64,000 bases of DNA, taken from Bradyrhizobium sp. dw_78. GTDB lineage: Bacteria; Pseudomonadota; Alphaproteobacteria; Rhizobiales; Xanthobacteraceae. How positions within the stretch are numbered: position 1 is the first letter of the stretch; every line of letters starts with the position of its first letter. Positions 51,454 to 62,852 of the stretch are shown one piece after another. The notes under the pieces were generated by a model. That model saw nothing but the letters and a program-made list of their open reading frames with translations, made no database searches and was not told the origin of the DNA. Where the stretch lies: NCBI RefSeq assembly GCF_018449525.1, contig NZ_JAAVUS010000002.1, positions 62,001 through 126,000 on the forward strand. The letters run 5' to 3'. The position numbers and the translations under genes were made by a program.

Positions 51454-52794
51454 CTATCCTCGTTGTCCGAGCCAGCCCAGCGTGGCGTCCATCAAGGCGT
51501 CGCGAATGCCTTCATGTCCGATGGTTTCGACCACTTCACCGGCGAAGGCCTGGATCAGCAACGCCTCCGCCTCTTTCTCCGGAATGCCACGGGCCATCAG
51601 GTAGAATTTGAGCTGGTCGTCGAGCGTCCCCGTGGTCGCGCCGTGACCGCACTGGACATCGTCGGCAAATATCTCGAGTTCCGGCTTGCCGTCGGCCTCT
51701 GCGTTGTCGGACAACAGCAGCACGCGCGTCGTCATCTTTGCGTCGGTCTGCTGCGCCTGCGGCCGGACCGAGATCTTGCCTTGAAACACGGAGCGAGCCT
51801 CATCATCGACCACAGCCTTGAAGGTTTCACGGCTCTGGCTGCCGGCGGCGGCGTGATCGACGGCCAGCGTGGTATCGGCGTGTTGGCGACCGGCCAGCAG
51901 GCTCAGACCGCGCAGATTCGCCTCGGTCCCTTTCCCCGCGATCAGCACGAATAATTGGTTGCGGACGACCGCGCCACCGGCGGTGAACCCCAGTTCATTG
52001 AACTTCGCCCGCGCCCCGATATTGGCGAGCAACGTCGCGACATGGACGGCGGCGCCCCCCTCGCGGGTGATCTTGAAATGATCGACTTCCGCCGCGTCGC
52101 CGACCACGAGCTGAAGCACGGTATTGACCTGATAGTCCTGATGATCGGGCCCTTCATGGGTCTCGACGAAGGTCGCGCGGGCGCCTCCGCCGACCACCAC
52201 CAGCGACCGCGTGACCATGGCCGCCGCCGCGGCGCCGGTATTGACGAAAACCAGGTGGATCGGCCGCTCGATGGTCGCTCCAGGCAAAACCGTGATGACG
52301 ACGCCGTCGCCGGCCAGCGCGGTATTGAGCGCAAGCGCCGGTTCATCGGCCGGGACCATCGGACCAAGCCCCTGCGAGAGCAGCGGCTCATCCAGCGCCA
52401 GCGCCTCGGCCATCGAGCGGATGGTAAGGCCGGTTTCGAGCCCGGCAAGGTCGGACAGATCGGCCGCGAACGCGCCGTTGACGATGACCAGTCGTCTGAA
52501 TCCGAGCGTAGCGAACAGAGCGCCCGCATCATGCACGCGCGCCTTGGCCTTGATGTCGGGTGGCGCAGCGAGCGGCTTGGCGTCCCGCATCAGCCGCCGC
52601 AGATCGGTATATTTCCAGGCCTCAACGCGGGAGTGCGGCAGCCCGGCCAGGGCGAAATGATTGAACGCGGCGGCGCGTACCGCAGCGATATCGGTCCCGC
52701 CGGGCAGGCTCTGCCGTGACGTGGCATAGATATCGGCCAGACCGAGTTCGGCAATGGTCCTGGCTGGCCGGATTGCAGCACCCATGACCGTCAT
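51454..52794 (-). CDS. sufD: SufD, Fe-S scaffold subunit
   Basis: 446 residues of the SufBD beta-helix: HSRVEAWKYTDLRRLMRDA, RPIHLVFVNTGAAAAAMVTRSLVVVGGGARATFVETHEG, and a late VLLLSDNAEADGKPELEIFADDVQCGHGATTGTLDDQLKFYLMARGIPEKEAEALL with the conserved C-x-H. Overlaps sufC by ATGA. Confidence 0.96.
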   Translation of the reverse strand: MTVMGAAIRPARTIAELGLADIYATSRQSLPGGTDIAAVRAAAFNHFALAGLPHSRVEAWKYTDLRRLMRDAKPLAAPPDIKAKARVHDAGALFATLGFRRLVIVNGAFAADLSDLAGLETGLTIRSMAEALALDEPLLSQGLGPMVPADEPALALNTALAGDGVVITVLPGATIERPIHLVFVNTGAAAAAMVTRSLVVVGGGARATFVETHEGPDHQDYQVNTVLQLVVGDAAEVDHFKITREGGAAVHVATLLANIGARAKFNELGFTAGGAVVRNQLFVLIAGKGTEANLRGLSLLAGRQHADTTLAVDHAAAGSQSRETFKAVVDDEARSVFQGKISVRPQAQQTDAKMTTRVLLLSDNAEADGKPELEIFADDVQCGHGATTGTLDDQLKFYLMARGIPEKEAEALLIQAFAGEVVETIGHEGIRDALMDATLGWLGQRG

Positions 52795-53549
52795 GCCGCC
52801 TCGCTTTGATATTGCGCATATCCCGTGGATTCAAGTTCAAGCGCCAATTCCTTGCCGCCAGTCCTCACGATACGGCCGGCAGAGAGCACGTGAACGATGT
52901 CAGGCACGATGTAATCCAGCAGCCGCTGGTAATGGGTAATCACGATCATGCCGCGTTCCTTCGATCGCAACTGGTTGACGCCATTGGCGACGATCTTCAA
53001 CGCGTCGATATCGAGCCCGGAATCGGTCTCGTCGAGCACGCACAGCAGCGGCTCCAACAACGCCATTTGCATGGTCTCGTTGCGCTTCTTCTCGCCGCCG
53101 GAAAACCCGACATTGAGCGGCCGGCGCAGCATTTCAGCGTCAATGCCAAGATTCTTTGCGGTTTCGCGAACGCGCTTGACCAGGTCAGGGGACGATAATT
53201 CCTCCTCGCCGCGCTTGCGGCGCTGCGCGTTGAGCGCGGCGCGCAGAAACGTCATGGTGGCGACACCGGGGATTTCCAGCGGATACTGGAAGGCGAGGAA
53301 CACACCCTTGGCGGCGCGCTCGTCCGGCGGCATCGCCAGCAAATCCTCGCCCTTGAACAGGACCTCGCCGCCGGTGACTTCATAGCCCGGCTTGCCGGCC
53401 AGCACATAAGACAGTGTCGACTTGCCGGCGCCGTTCGGGCCCATGATGGCGTGGACCTCGCCGGCATTCACCGTGAGGTCCAGACCGTCGAGGATCTTCC
53501 GGCCGGCGATCTCGGCCTGAAGGTTCCTGATCTCGAGCAGTGCCGTCAT
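52791..53549 (-). CDS. sufC: SufC, Fe-S assembly ATPase
   Basis: 252 residues. Walker A GPNGAGKST, signature FSGGEKKRNETMQMAL, Walker B CVLDETDSGLDIDALK and VITHYQRLLDYI. ABC-type ATPase of SufBCD. 37 bases after sufB. Confidence 0.97.
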   Translation of the reverse strand: MTALLEIRNLQAEIAGRKILDGLDLTVNAGEVHAIMGPNGAGKSTLSYVLAGKPGYEVTGGEVLFKGEDLLAMPPDERAAKGVFLAFQYPLEIPGVATMTFLRAALNAQRRKRGEEELSSPDLVKRVRETAKNLGIDAEMLRRPLNVGFSGGEKKRNETMQMALLEPLLCVLDETDSGLDIDALKIVANGVNQLRSKERGMIVITHYQRLLDYIVPDIVHVLSAGRIVRTGGKELALELESTGYAQYQSEAA

Positions 53550-53586
53550 CGTGAATGGCCTCCATTGCCTGTTTGAGCCGACAGCA

Positions 53587-55083
<1,497 letters not shown>

Positions 55084-55087
55084 TTCG

Positions 55088-55243
55088 TCACTCCGCTCGC
55101 GGGTCGATTGGACGCGCCCGGTTCGCCGCACGCGCGATCACCTGGCGCACCCGAAAATCCCTGCCGGCGACCAGCGCCCCCAGCAAGCCATCCAGCCAAG
55201 CGAAGAGACGATTTGGTGTTCCATTGTTGCTGCTCTTGGTCAC
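55088..55243 (-). CDS. 51-residue protein between fdxN and sufB
   Basis: GTG start preceded by a near-perfect AAGGAGG. The sequence [20 protein letters not shown], then [31 protein letters not shown], ends four bases before sufB. Basic and amphipathic. No family is recognised. The ribosome site and packing argue for a real gene. Confidence 0.65.
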   Translation of the reverse strand: MTKSSNNGTPNRLFAWLDGLLGALVAGRDFRVRQVIARAANRARPIDPRAE

Positions 55244-55254
55244 CGGCCGCCTCC

Positions 55255-55449
55255 TTATGCAGGCACGCAGGTGTTTTCGACCGGACAAACCGCGGCGCAT
55301 TGCGGCGTGTCGAAATGCCCGACACACTCGGTGCATTTCTTAGGATCGATGATGTACATGTCGCCCTTGAGGCGGATGGCGGCGTTAGGGCACTCGAACT
55401 CGCAAGCACCGCATACCGTGCATTGCGAAGCGACGATCTTGTAGGCCAT
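55255..55449 (-). CDS. fdxN: FdxN-type 2[4Fe-4S] ferredoxin
   Basis: 64 residues. [12 protein letters not shown] and [18 protein letters not shown]. It is close to the ferredoxin after nifB (31962-32186). It heads fdxN-[51 aa]-sufBCDS-nifZ-like and could be an electron donor to nitrogenase or to Fe-S assembly. Confidence 0.95.
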   Translation of the reverse strand: MAYKIVASQCTVCGACEFECPNAAIRLKGDMYIIDPKKCTECVGHFDTPQCAAVCPVENTCVPA

Positions 55450-55497
55450 CTGGTGACTCCGAAAGCGCGCGTGAGATGCCGAACGACATCCCTCCTT

Positions 55498-55512
55498 TCA
55501 AGCCGCGTGCCA
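55498..55512 (-). promoter_or_regulatory. sigma-54-like promoter for fdxN-sufBCDS
   Basis: Minus strand TGGCAC-GCGGC-TTGA: perfect -24 half and spacing, GA rather than GC at -12. 49 bases before fdxN, with two exact activator sites upstream. Confidence 0.6.
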
Positions 55513-55566
55513 GAAATCACACCTTTGATTCTTCATGATTATTTATTGAAATTGCGGATGGGCCGC

Positions 55567-55582
55567 TGTCGCGCCCACGACA
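55567..55582. promoter_or_regulatory. NifA upstream activator site 1 (fdxN-suf)
   Basis: TGTCGCGCCCACGACA, exact TGT-N10-ACA, 55-70 bases from the -24 element. Its next neighbour is one base away. Confidence 0.65.
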
Positions 55583-55583
55583 C

Positions 55584-55599
55584 TGTCGCAAGTACGACA
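55584..55599. promoter_or_regulatory. NifA upstream activator site 2 (fdxN-suf)
   Basis: TGTCGCAAGTACGACA, exact TGT-N10-ACA in tandem with site 1, ending 8 bases before the nifA stop codon on the other side. Confidence 0.65.
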
Positions 55600-55606
55600 G
55601 TCGCGA

Positions 55607-57352
<1,746 letters not shown>

Positions 57353-57568
57353 GGCGCTCTCTCCATCGTCCTGGACTTTCCCCGCCGGCTTTTCTGAAGA
57401 ATTATCGTGATGTTGCACCATGTTCACACAAATGTCGTGCCCAAGTTCACCGCACGGGTGCAGAACTTGAGAGCTGGAATTGCACATTTACCGTCCGCCA
57501 AGGGCATAAGGTCCAACCCCGTATTTATTGGCAATCGCACCGACCCGGCGGCCGCCGCAACCGCCGCA

Positions 57569-57582
57569 TTGATCTGGATCAA
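57569..57582. promoter_or_regulatory. FixK/FNR box between fixR and nifA
   Basis: TTGATCTGGATCAA is a perfect TTGAT-N4-ATCAA palindrome in the 300-base fixR-nifA gap. It suggests a separate low-oxygen promoter for nifA, controlled by a FixK2- or FNR-type regulator. Nothing else was recognised in the gap. Confidence 0.75.
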
Positions 57583-57652
57583 ATCGCCGCGACCAAATCG
57601 AAAGCAGCGCGGTATTCTTGGTAACAGCGCCCTTCCGTTTCATCAGGGCTGC

Positions 57653-58411
57653 CTAAACATGCTGCCCGCCGTTGATCTTGATTTCCTCGCCGGTCACGTA
57701 GCTTGCCGAATCCGAGCATAAGAAGAAGATCACCTTGGCGACCTCGTCCGGCGTCCCTACCCGGCGCATCGGGATAACGGGAGCGAGGCGCGCTTCGGTC
57801 TCGGGCGACAGGATATCGGTCTTGATCTCGCCCGGCGCGATGGCATTTACGCGGATACCGTAAGGCGCGAAGTCATGCGCCATTTCCCGGGTAAGACAGG
57901 CAAGGGCTGCTTTCGACGTCGCATAGGCCGTGCCGGCGAAGGGATGCACGCGCGAACCGACGATCGACGTGACATTGACGACGGTGCCGGCTCCCTCTTT
58001 CAACTCGTCGAACAGGCCCCGCGCCAGAAGGATCGGCGCCAGGAAATTGACGTGGAATACATTCATCCACATATCGACCGGCGTCGTCAGCGACGTCAGA
58101 CGGCCGCCGTCGGGATCCTTCGGCGAAAGCCCGGCATTGTTGATAAGCGCATGGAGCGGCGCACCGGCGAGACGGGCCTTGATCTCGGCAAGCGCCTGCG
58201 GCATGGCGCGATGGTCGCCGAGATCGACCTCGATATGATCATTCGCGCCCGCATCCCACGGACAGAGCCCGCCGTCGAAAGGCTGGCGCGAACAGGTGAT
58301 GATCCGCCAGCCGGCATCCGAAAACAGCTTGACCGTCGCATGGCCGATCCCGCGCGAAGCGCCGGTCAGCACCATGGTCCTTTGCTCGGCGAGAGGCCGG
58401 TCAATTTGCAT
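57653..58411 (-). CDS. fixR: FixR-like short-chain dehydrogenase
   Basis: 252 residues. NAD(P) motif VLTGASRGIGHATVKLFSDAGW, NNAG (HALINNAGLSPKD), VNVTSIVGS and catalytic Y-x-x-x-K in TAYATSKAALACL, then NAIAPGEIKTDIL. It lies upstream of nifA on the same strand, as fixR does in Bradyrhizobium. Its substrate is unknown and it is not essential in that genus. GTG 58438 with AGGAT is an alternative start. Confidence 0.88.
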   Translation of the reverse strand: MQIDRPLAEQRTMVLTGASRGIGHATVKLFSDAGWRIITCSRQPFDGGLCPWDAGANDHIEVDLGDHRAMPQALAEIKARLAGAPLHALINNAGLSPKDPDGGRLTSLTTPVDMWMNVFHVNFLAPILLARGLFDELKEGAGTVVNVTSIVGSRVHPFAGTAYATSKAALACLTREMAHDFAPYGIRVNAIAPGEIKTDILSPETEARLAPVIPMRRVGTPDEVAKVIFFLCSDSASYVTGEEIKINGGQHV

Positions 58412-58569
58412 GGACGCGCCTGGAAACGGACAGAGCACAACGCATCCTCCGGCGCTTCATCCAATCCGGATCATCCGGTCGGGTTCAGCATCGAGTGTGT
58501 CAACGGTCATGGCGGCGCCGCACGACCCGCGGCGCATCGCCGGAAGTATTCTCCGACACACGATGTTTT

Positions 58570-58584
58570 GCACGATCCGGGCCA
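58570..58584 (-). promoter_or_regulatory. candidate sigma-54 promoter for fixR-nifA
   Basis: Minus strand TGGCCC-GGATC-GTGC keeps GG-N10-GC but has weak flanks. It is supported by an activator site at normal distance and by the known sigma-54 dependence of fixR-nifA in Bradyrhizobium. Confidence 0.45.
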
Positions 58585-58666
58585 ACCCACGAAATGGCGT
58601 TTCGGGCCCGAAGTCACCCATTAGCCGAAGCTCGAAACCGTTATTTAGGACGGACAGTTTAGAAGA

Positions 58667-58682
58667 TGTCTATTTTCCGACA
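58667..58682. promoter_or_regulatory. candidate NifA upstream activator site (fixR-nifA)
   Basis: TGTCTATTTTCCGACA, exact TGT-N10-ACA, 83-98 bases upstream of the -24 element. Implies autoactivation. Confidence 0.5.
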
Positions 58683-58723
58683 TTCGTGTCGTGTTCGGTA
58701 CAGAGCCACCTGACGCCGGGGTT

Positions 58724-58850
58724 AGAGCAGAATCGGTTCTGATTGAATCAAAGCCGAAGTTCTCAATTCTTGCTTTGACGCGTTTTCTTCACGCGACCCG
58801 GTAACCCACCCCGCTATCCAAGTCCGGGGCAGGCTTTCATCCAAAACGCT
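58724..58850. repeat. dispersed intergenic repeat, copy 4 (long form)
   Basis: AGAGCAGAATCGGTTCTGAT ... TTTGACGCGTTTTCTTCACG ... AAGTCCGGGGCAGGCTTTC ... CAAAACGCT. It matches copy 3 along its length and copies 1 and 2 in the right half. It lies at the boundary between the nif island and the flank. Confidence 0.65.
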
Positions 58851-59450
58851 CTAAAAGCTCGGCGGCGTATTAACCCAAAGGACGCGGGCCGTTTTCTTGC
58901 GATTATTGACATAGGTATGCGGCCGCTCGGAGCGGAAATAAAAGCTGTCGCCGGGCCGCAGCTGATATTTTCGGCCGTCGACGGTCAATTCGATTTCCCC
59001 GTCCAGGACGTAACCGAACTCCTCGCCCTCATGCTGGATCACGCCGTGGCTGCCGCCGCCCGGCTCGATATCGTTGATATAACCGGAGAGCAGATTGCCG
59101 CGCCCGCTCGGGATCAGCGCCTCCAGCGTGGTGCCCTTGCCGCGTCGAACCTGGTCGGTGATCACCGTCGGACGTTCTCCCTGCCGCAGGACGACATCCG
59201 ATACGTCGCCGTTCTCCTGGAACAGCCCGGATACCGGCATGCCGAGCGCCAATGCGACACGATGCATGGTCTTGATCGAGGGATTGGCGTTGCCGTTTTC
59301 AACCCTGGAGAGCAGCGATTCCGAACACTCCGCCAGTTCGGCAAGCTCTTTCAGCGTCAGGCCCCTGAGAAGGCGCGTGTGCTTCATCTTGAGGCCCACG
59401 CGAATTTCCGGGGTATCGACGTGGCCCTTTTTCTTAACCGCAGCAACCAT
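58851..59450 (-). CDS. XRE-cupin transcriptional regulator
   Basis: 199 residues. HTH KHTRLLRGLTLKELAELAECSESLLSRVENGNANPSIKTMHRVALALG, then a cupin: HGVIQHEGEEFGYVLDGEIELTVDGRKYQLRPGDSFYFRSERPHTYVNNRKKTARVLWV. Such proteins sense a small molecule and repress nearby catabolic genes. It probably controls the DUF1989 gene and ABC transporter beside it (inference). Confidence 0.92.
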   Translation of the reverse strand: MVAAVKKKGHVDTPEIRVGLKMKHTRLLRGLTLKELAELAECSESLLSRVENGNANPSIKTMHRVALALGMPVSGLFQENGDVSDVVLRQGERPTVITDQVRRGKGTTLEALIPSGRGNLLSGYINDIEPGGGSHGVIQHEGEEFGYVLDGEIELTVDGRKYQLRPGDSFYFRSERPHTYVNNRKKTARVLWVNTPPSF

Positions 59451-59630
59451 TGCCCGTCCCTGGAATCCCCGGTGTTACACCGCCGCACGGTGCGCGGTTC
59501 ATAGCGACCGCAAGCCTGTTCGCAAATCGCGGCAGAGCCTCGAAACGGCCTATCCGATTCGCATCGAAGATCCGATTTTGCAATGGTTTTCTGCTTTTAC
59601 CGATTCCGGACCCGGAACATATCTGCCGGA

Positions 59631-60563
59631 TCAGGTCGACGAAGCATGCTTGGGCCCTTGCATGAATTGCCCGATCCACCACGTAAAAAACGCGTAGCGC
59701 AGGACTTCCGCATCGGTTTCGCCATACTTTCCCGTGGCCTTGAGCTGGCGAACCCAGCCGAGCTCTTCGGCCGACAAGGTGACCTCAAGCTCTGAAATCA
59801 CGAGTGGAACGTTGGTGAATTCGGGCCGATAGACCGGATCCCGGTAGAGCTCGCGGTCCGCCTTGATATTCTTGACCTTGAAGTCCGCGGGGCTCCTTTG
59901 ATTTTTCAACCGTGGAAATTCGGAAACCCGGCTCCAGTCCGCATCCGTGCCTTCAAAGACCGTCAGCTTGAGCGGCTTCAATTCAAAGTCGCTGGTCATC
60001 ATGACGTCGGCACCGCACACATTGGGAACGGCGAGCACGTCCATGAGCGCCAGCAGTTCGACGTAATCGCCCTGCTTTGCGGTGTTCTTCGCGATGAACG
60101 GGCGGCCGCCCGAGTCGACACCGGTATGCATGAAGAAATTGAAGGAGTCGTGGACGTCGTCAGGCGTCAGCCCGAACTCGCGCTGCGCTTCCGCCTGGAT
60201 GTCGTGGCAGTTCGTATGCACCGGCAGGCCATAATGGTACTCGAACAAAAACGCGCTGCATCGCGGGTAGAGCACGTCGTTGGTCCCAACCGTATCTTCG
60301 ATGATCGCCATCATCGGCCGCTCGCGTGGCGGTGCCGACCATAGGAAGTCACCCTTGGTGGGGTGCAGCCCGTGCAGATGGCGCGTCCGCCCGGTATGAA
60401 AAAACTCCTTGTAGTCGTGCAGATTGAAGCAGTTGAAATCGGCGCATTGGCGTCCGCTGGTCTGCTCGATCCGCAACACCTGACCGCGCCGAAGCTCCAG
60501 CGCCTTGCCGGTGCCGGGCTCGATCGTGAGTTCCTGCAAGGTCTTTCGTTGCGGGGATGTCAT
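59631..60563 (-). CDS. DUF1989 (urea carboxylase-associated) family protein
   Basis: 310 residues. GQVLRIEQTSGRQCADFNCFNLHDYKEFFHTGRTRHLHGLHPTKGDFLWSAPPRERPMMAIIEDTVG and the central HDSFNFFMHTGVDSGGRPFIAK fit DUF1989. Members occur with urea or allophanate metabolism. Its own activity is not established. Its ATG overlaps the stop of a small gene upstream. Confidence 0.85.
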   Translation of the reverse strand: MTSPQRKTLQELTIEPGTGKALELRRGQVLRIEQTSGRQCADFNCFNLHDYKEFFHTGRTRHLHGLHPTKGDFLWSAPPRERPMMAIIEDTVGTNDVLYPRCSAFLFEYHYGLPVHTNCHDIQAEAQREFGLTPDDVHDSFNFFMHTGVDSGGRPFIAKNTAKQGDYVELLALMDVLAVPNVCGADVMMTSDFELKPLKLTVFEGTDADWSRVSEFPRLKNQRSPADFKVKNIKADRELYRDPVYRPEFTNVPLVISELEVTLSAEELGWVRQLKATGKYGETDAEVLRYAFFTWWIGQFMQGPKHASST

Positions 60564-60772
60564 CGTGCCTTCTCCCTGTCGGTCGGGGGAAGATGGTCGG
60601 CGGCGAACGCGCGGAGAGCCCGGAGCACCAGTTCTTCCCGGCCGCCGCTTTCGCCGGCCTTAACGCTGTTGTCGATCAATTCAAGCTGCTGCTGGTTCAA
60701 ACGCAGCCGGATCCTGGCTTCTGTCATGACGAATTTTCCCGGTAATTCTCTTGGCGAAATCTTGCTGGACAC
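60560..60772 (-). CDS. small ribbon-helix-helix-like protein
   Basis: 70 residues from a GTG with GGAG five bases upstream (or 55 from ATG 60727). ARIRLRLNQQQLELIDNSVKAGESGGREELVLRALRAF resembles a ribbon-helix-helix DNA-binding domain. Overlaps the DUF1989 start. Possible local regulator. Confidence 0.6.
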   Translation of the reverse strand: MSSKISPRELPGKFVMTEARIRLRLNQQQLELIDNSVKAGESGGREELVLRALRAFAADHLPPTDREKAR

Positions 60773-60817
60773 AGCTACTCCTGCGCCACGCCCGGCGCAG
60801 GAGTAGCCGGACCGGCG

Positions 60818-61804
60818 TTACGGGGTCCAGCCTTTCGGCGCCTGCATGCTCGTCTTGTCGATCGAATTCAGGTTGGCCGCGGTCACCGGGATCAACGCCA
60901 CCTCGTCCTTTTTCTTCTCAAGCGGCCTGCCCTTCACAAGGGCATCCATCATCCGGATGGCCGAGCGGCCGATCGCGACCGGTTGCTGGGCCACCACATA
61001 GTCAGCGCAACCGGCCCGCATCATTTCTTCGGCGGCTTCTCCCAGCACGGCGAACAGCACCTTTACCTTGCCGCACTTCTGCGCGCCCTGAGCCGCGCGC
61101 GCCGCTCCGACGCCATAGGTGTCGTCGGCGCCATAGATCACATCCACGTTCGGGAAGCGCTGAAGGAAGTCATTGGCAAGCGAGAGCGCAATCGCCGGAT
61201 CCTGCTCGCTGGTCTGCTCCGCGACGATCTTGAGATTGGTGCCCGCGATATCCTCCTTGAAGCAGCGAAGCCGGTCCGACGCCCAGAACGCGCCGGGAGG
61301 CCCCGCCAATACGGCGATCGTGCCGCCGTTCGGCAGCAACGTCTTCGCGCCCTTGGCAAGCTCATGGCCGACATTGCAATGGCTCGACGAAGCCGCCGCA
61401 TCCGCATCGACATCGCTCGCCACGATCGGGCTGCCGGCGCCGATCACCGGAATCTTCGCGGCCTTGGCCTGCCGCACCACGCCGTTGAACGAAGCGGGAT
61501 TGGCGGGGTCCATCAGGATCGCGGCGACCTTCTGCACCACCAGGTTGGAGAACTGGCTGACCTGCTTGTCGACATTGGCGTAGCCGCCGGCATCCTCGAT
61601 CACCACGTCGTAGCCCAGCTTCTTGGCCTCGTCGGAAATGCCGTACAGGACCGGCGTGAACCACGGGCCTTTTATGTTCGGCATGGATACGCCGACCTTC
61701 TCGGCGGCCGCACCGGTTGATTGTCCGGCAGACAAAGCCAAGCCGATCGAAGCGATGATGCCGACCCAACCTGCCCTGCCGAACCTGCGATATTGCCTTT
61801 GCAT
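60818..61804 (-). CDS. sugar-type ABC transporter substrate-binding protein
   Basis: 328 residues. Signal peptide WVGIIASIGLALSAGQSTGAAAE, then the periplasmic-binding fold: VGVSMPNIKGPWFTPVLYGISDEAKKLGYDVVIEDAGGYANVDKQVSQ, AAILMDPANPASFNGVVRQAKAAKIPVIGAGSP, and VDVIYGADDTYGVGAARAAQ. Ribose/xylose-type binding family; ligand unknown. AGGAG before the ATG. Confidence 0.9.
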   Translation of the reverse strand: MQRQYRRFGRAGWVGIIASIGLALSAGQSTGAAAEKVGVSMPNIKGPWFTPVLYGISDEAKKLGYDVVIEDAGGYANVDKQVSQFSNLVVQKVAAILMDPANPASFNGVVRQAKAAKIPVIGAGSPIVASDVDADAAASSSHCNVGHELAKGAKTLLPNGGTIAVLAGPPGAFWASDRLRCFKEDIAGTNLKIVAEQTSEQDPAIALSLANDFLQRFPNVDVIYGADDTYGVGAARAAQGAQKCGKVKVLFAVLGEAAEEMMRAGCADYVVAQQPVAIGRSAIRMMDALVKGRPLEKKKDEVALIPVTAANLNSIDKTSMQAPKGWTP

Positions 61805-61841
61805 TGTCGTTCTCCTGTGATGAGGTACCAAGTAAAGATCG

Positions 61842-62852
61842 TCAGCTTTTCCGGCCCATGCGCGAGCCGATGAAGACCTGATCGAGCGCCACCGCGAGTA
61901 TCAGCGCGCCGCCGATGATCATCATTTGCGTGTAGGACGGGACGTTCAGCAGATTCAGACCGTTTGAAAGAATGCTGACGAACAGCACCCCGAATGCGAC
62001 GCCGACAACGGAGCCGCGGCCGCCGAACAACGAAATTCCTCCGAGCACAACCGCGGCCACCGACTCCAGCGGAAGCGTGGCGCCGAGCGACGGCTGGCCC
62101 GACGCCACGCGCGCCGTTAGAATGACCGATCCCACCGCCGCGCATAGTCCGCTGAGAATATAGGCCGCGACCTTGATGCCGCGGACTTCAATCCCCGACA
62201 GGCGCGCCGCCTCTTCATTGCCTCCGACAGCGTAGATCCGGCGGCCAAGCCGGCTGTAACCGAGAATGACATATGCAACCAGCAGAACGGCCAGCGCCAT
62301 GACGACTGGAACCGGAACGCCAAGAATAAGTTCATAGGCCAGATCGGCGAAGGCGCCGGGCACGCCGGTTACCGCCACCCCGCCGCTAAGGCTAAGCGCA
62401 AGCCCGGAGACGATCGACATCATCGCCAGCGTGGCGATGAAGGGAAACACCTTGAACCGCGTGATCACGATGCCGTTGACCAGGCCGACCAGCGCGCCGG
62501 TCGCAAGCGAAGCCGCCATTCCCGCGGCGATGCCGTGGTCGCGCATCACGATCGCGCCGACGATACTGACCAGGGCCACGATAGACCCCACGGACAGATC
62601 GAGGCCCGCGGTGAGGACCGCGAAGGTCTGGCCGAACGAGACCGCCGCGAGCGCTGCCGCCGACACGCCGATATTCCTGAAATTGGGCAGCGAGAGGAAC
62701 ACCTCCGAATTCGCTGAAAACACGATCGTCAGGATGACCACGATGACGGGAAGACCGATCTCGCGGCCATAGCGCTGGAGAAACGCGACCGGCACGAAGC
62801 GGCCGCCGCTTTCCGTGGATATTTTGTCGGCGCTTTCCGAAAGGCCCATCAT
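61842..62852 (-). CDS. sugar-type ABC transporter permease
   Basis: 336 residues, RbsC-like, with many membrane helices and the conserved FGQTFAVLTAGLDLSVGSIVALVSIVGAIV, ALVGLVNGIVITRFKVFPFIATLAMMSIV and EEAARLSGIEVRGIKVAAYILSGL. TGATG overlap with the ATPase gene upstream; a GTG at 62855 and ATG 62849 are alternatives. Confidence 0.92.
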   Translation of the reverse strand: MMGLSESADKISTESGGRFVPVAFLQRYGREIGLPVIVVILTIVFSANSEVFLSLPNFRNIGVSAAALAAVSFGQTFAVLTAGLDLSVGSIVALVSIVGAIVMRDHGIAAGMAASLATGALVGLVNGIVITRFKVFPFIATLAMMSIVSGLALSLSGGVAVTGVPGAFADLAYELILGVPVPVVMALAVLLVAYVILGYSRLGRRIYAVGGNEEAARLSGIEVRGIKVAAYILSGLCAAVGSVILTARVASGQPSLGATLPLESVAAVVLGGISLFGGRGSVVGVAFGVLFVSILSNGLNLLNVPSYTQMMIIGGALILAVALDQVFIGSRMGRKS

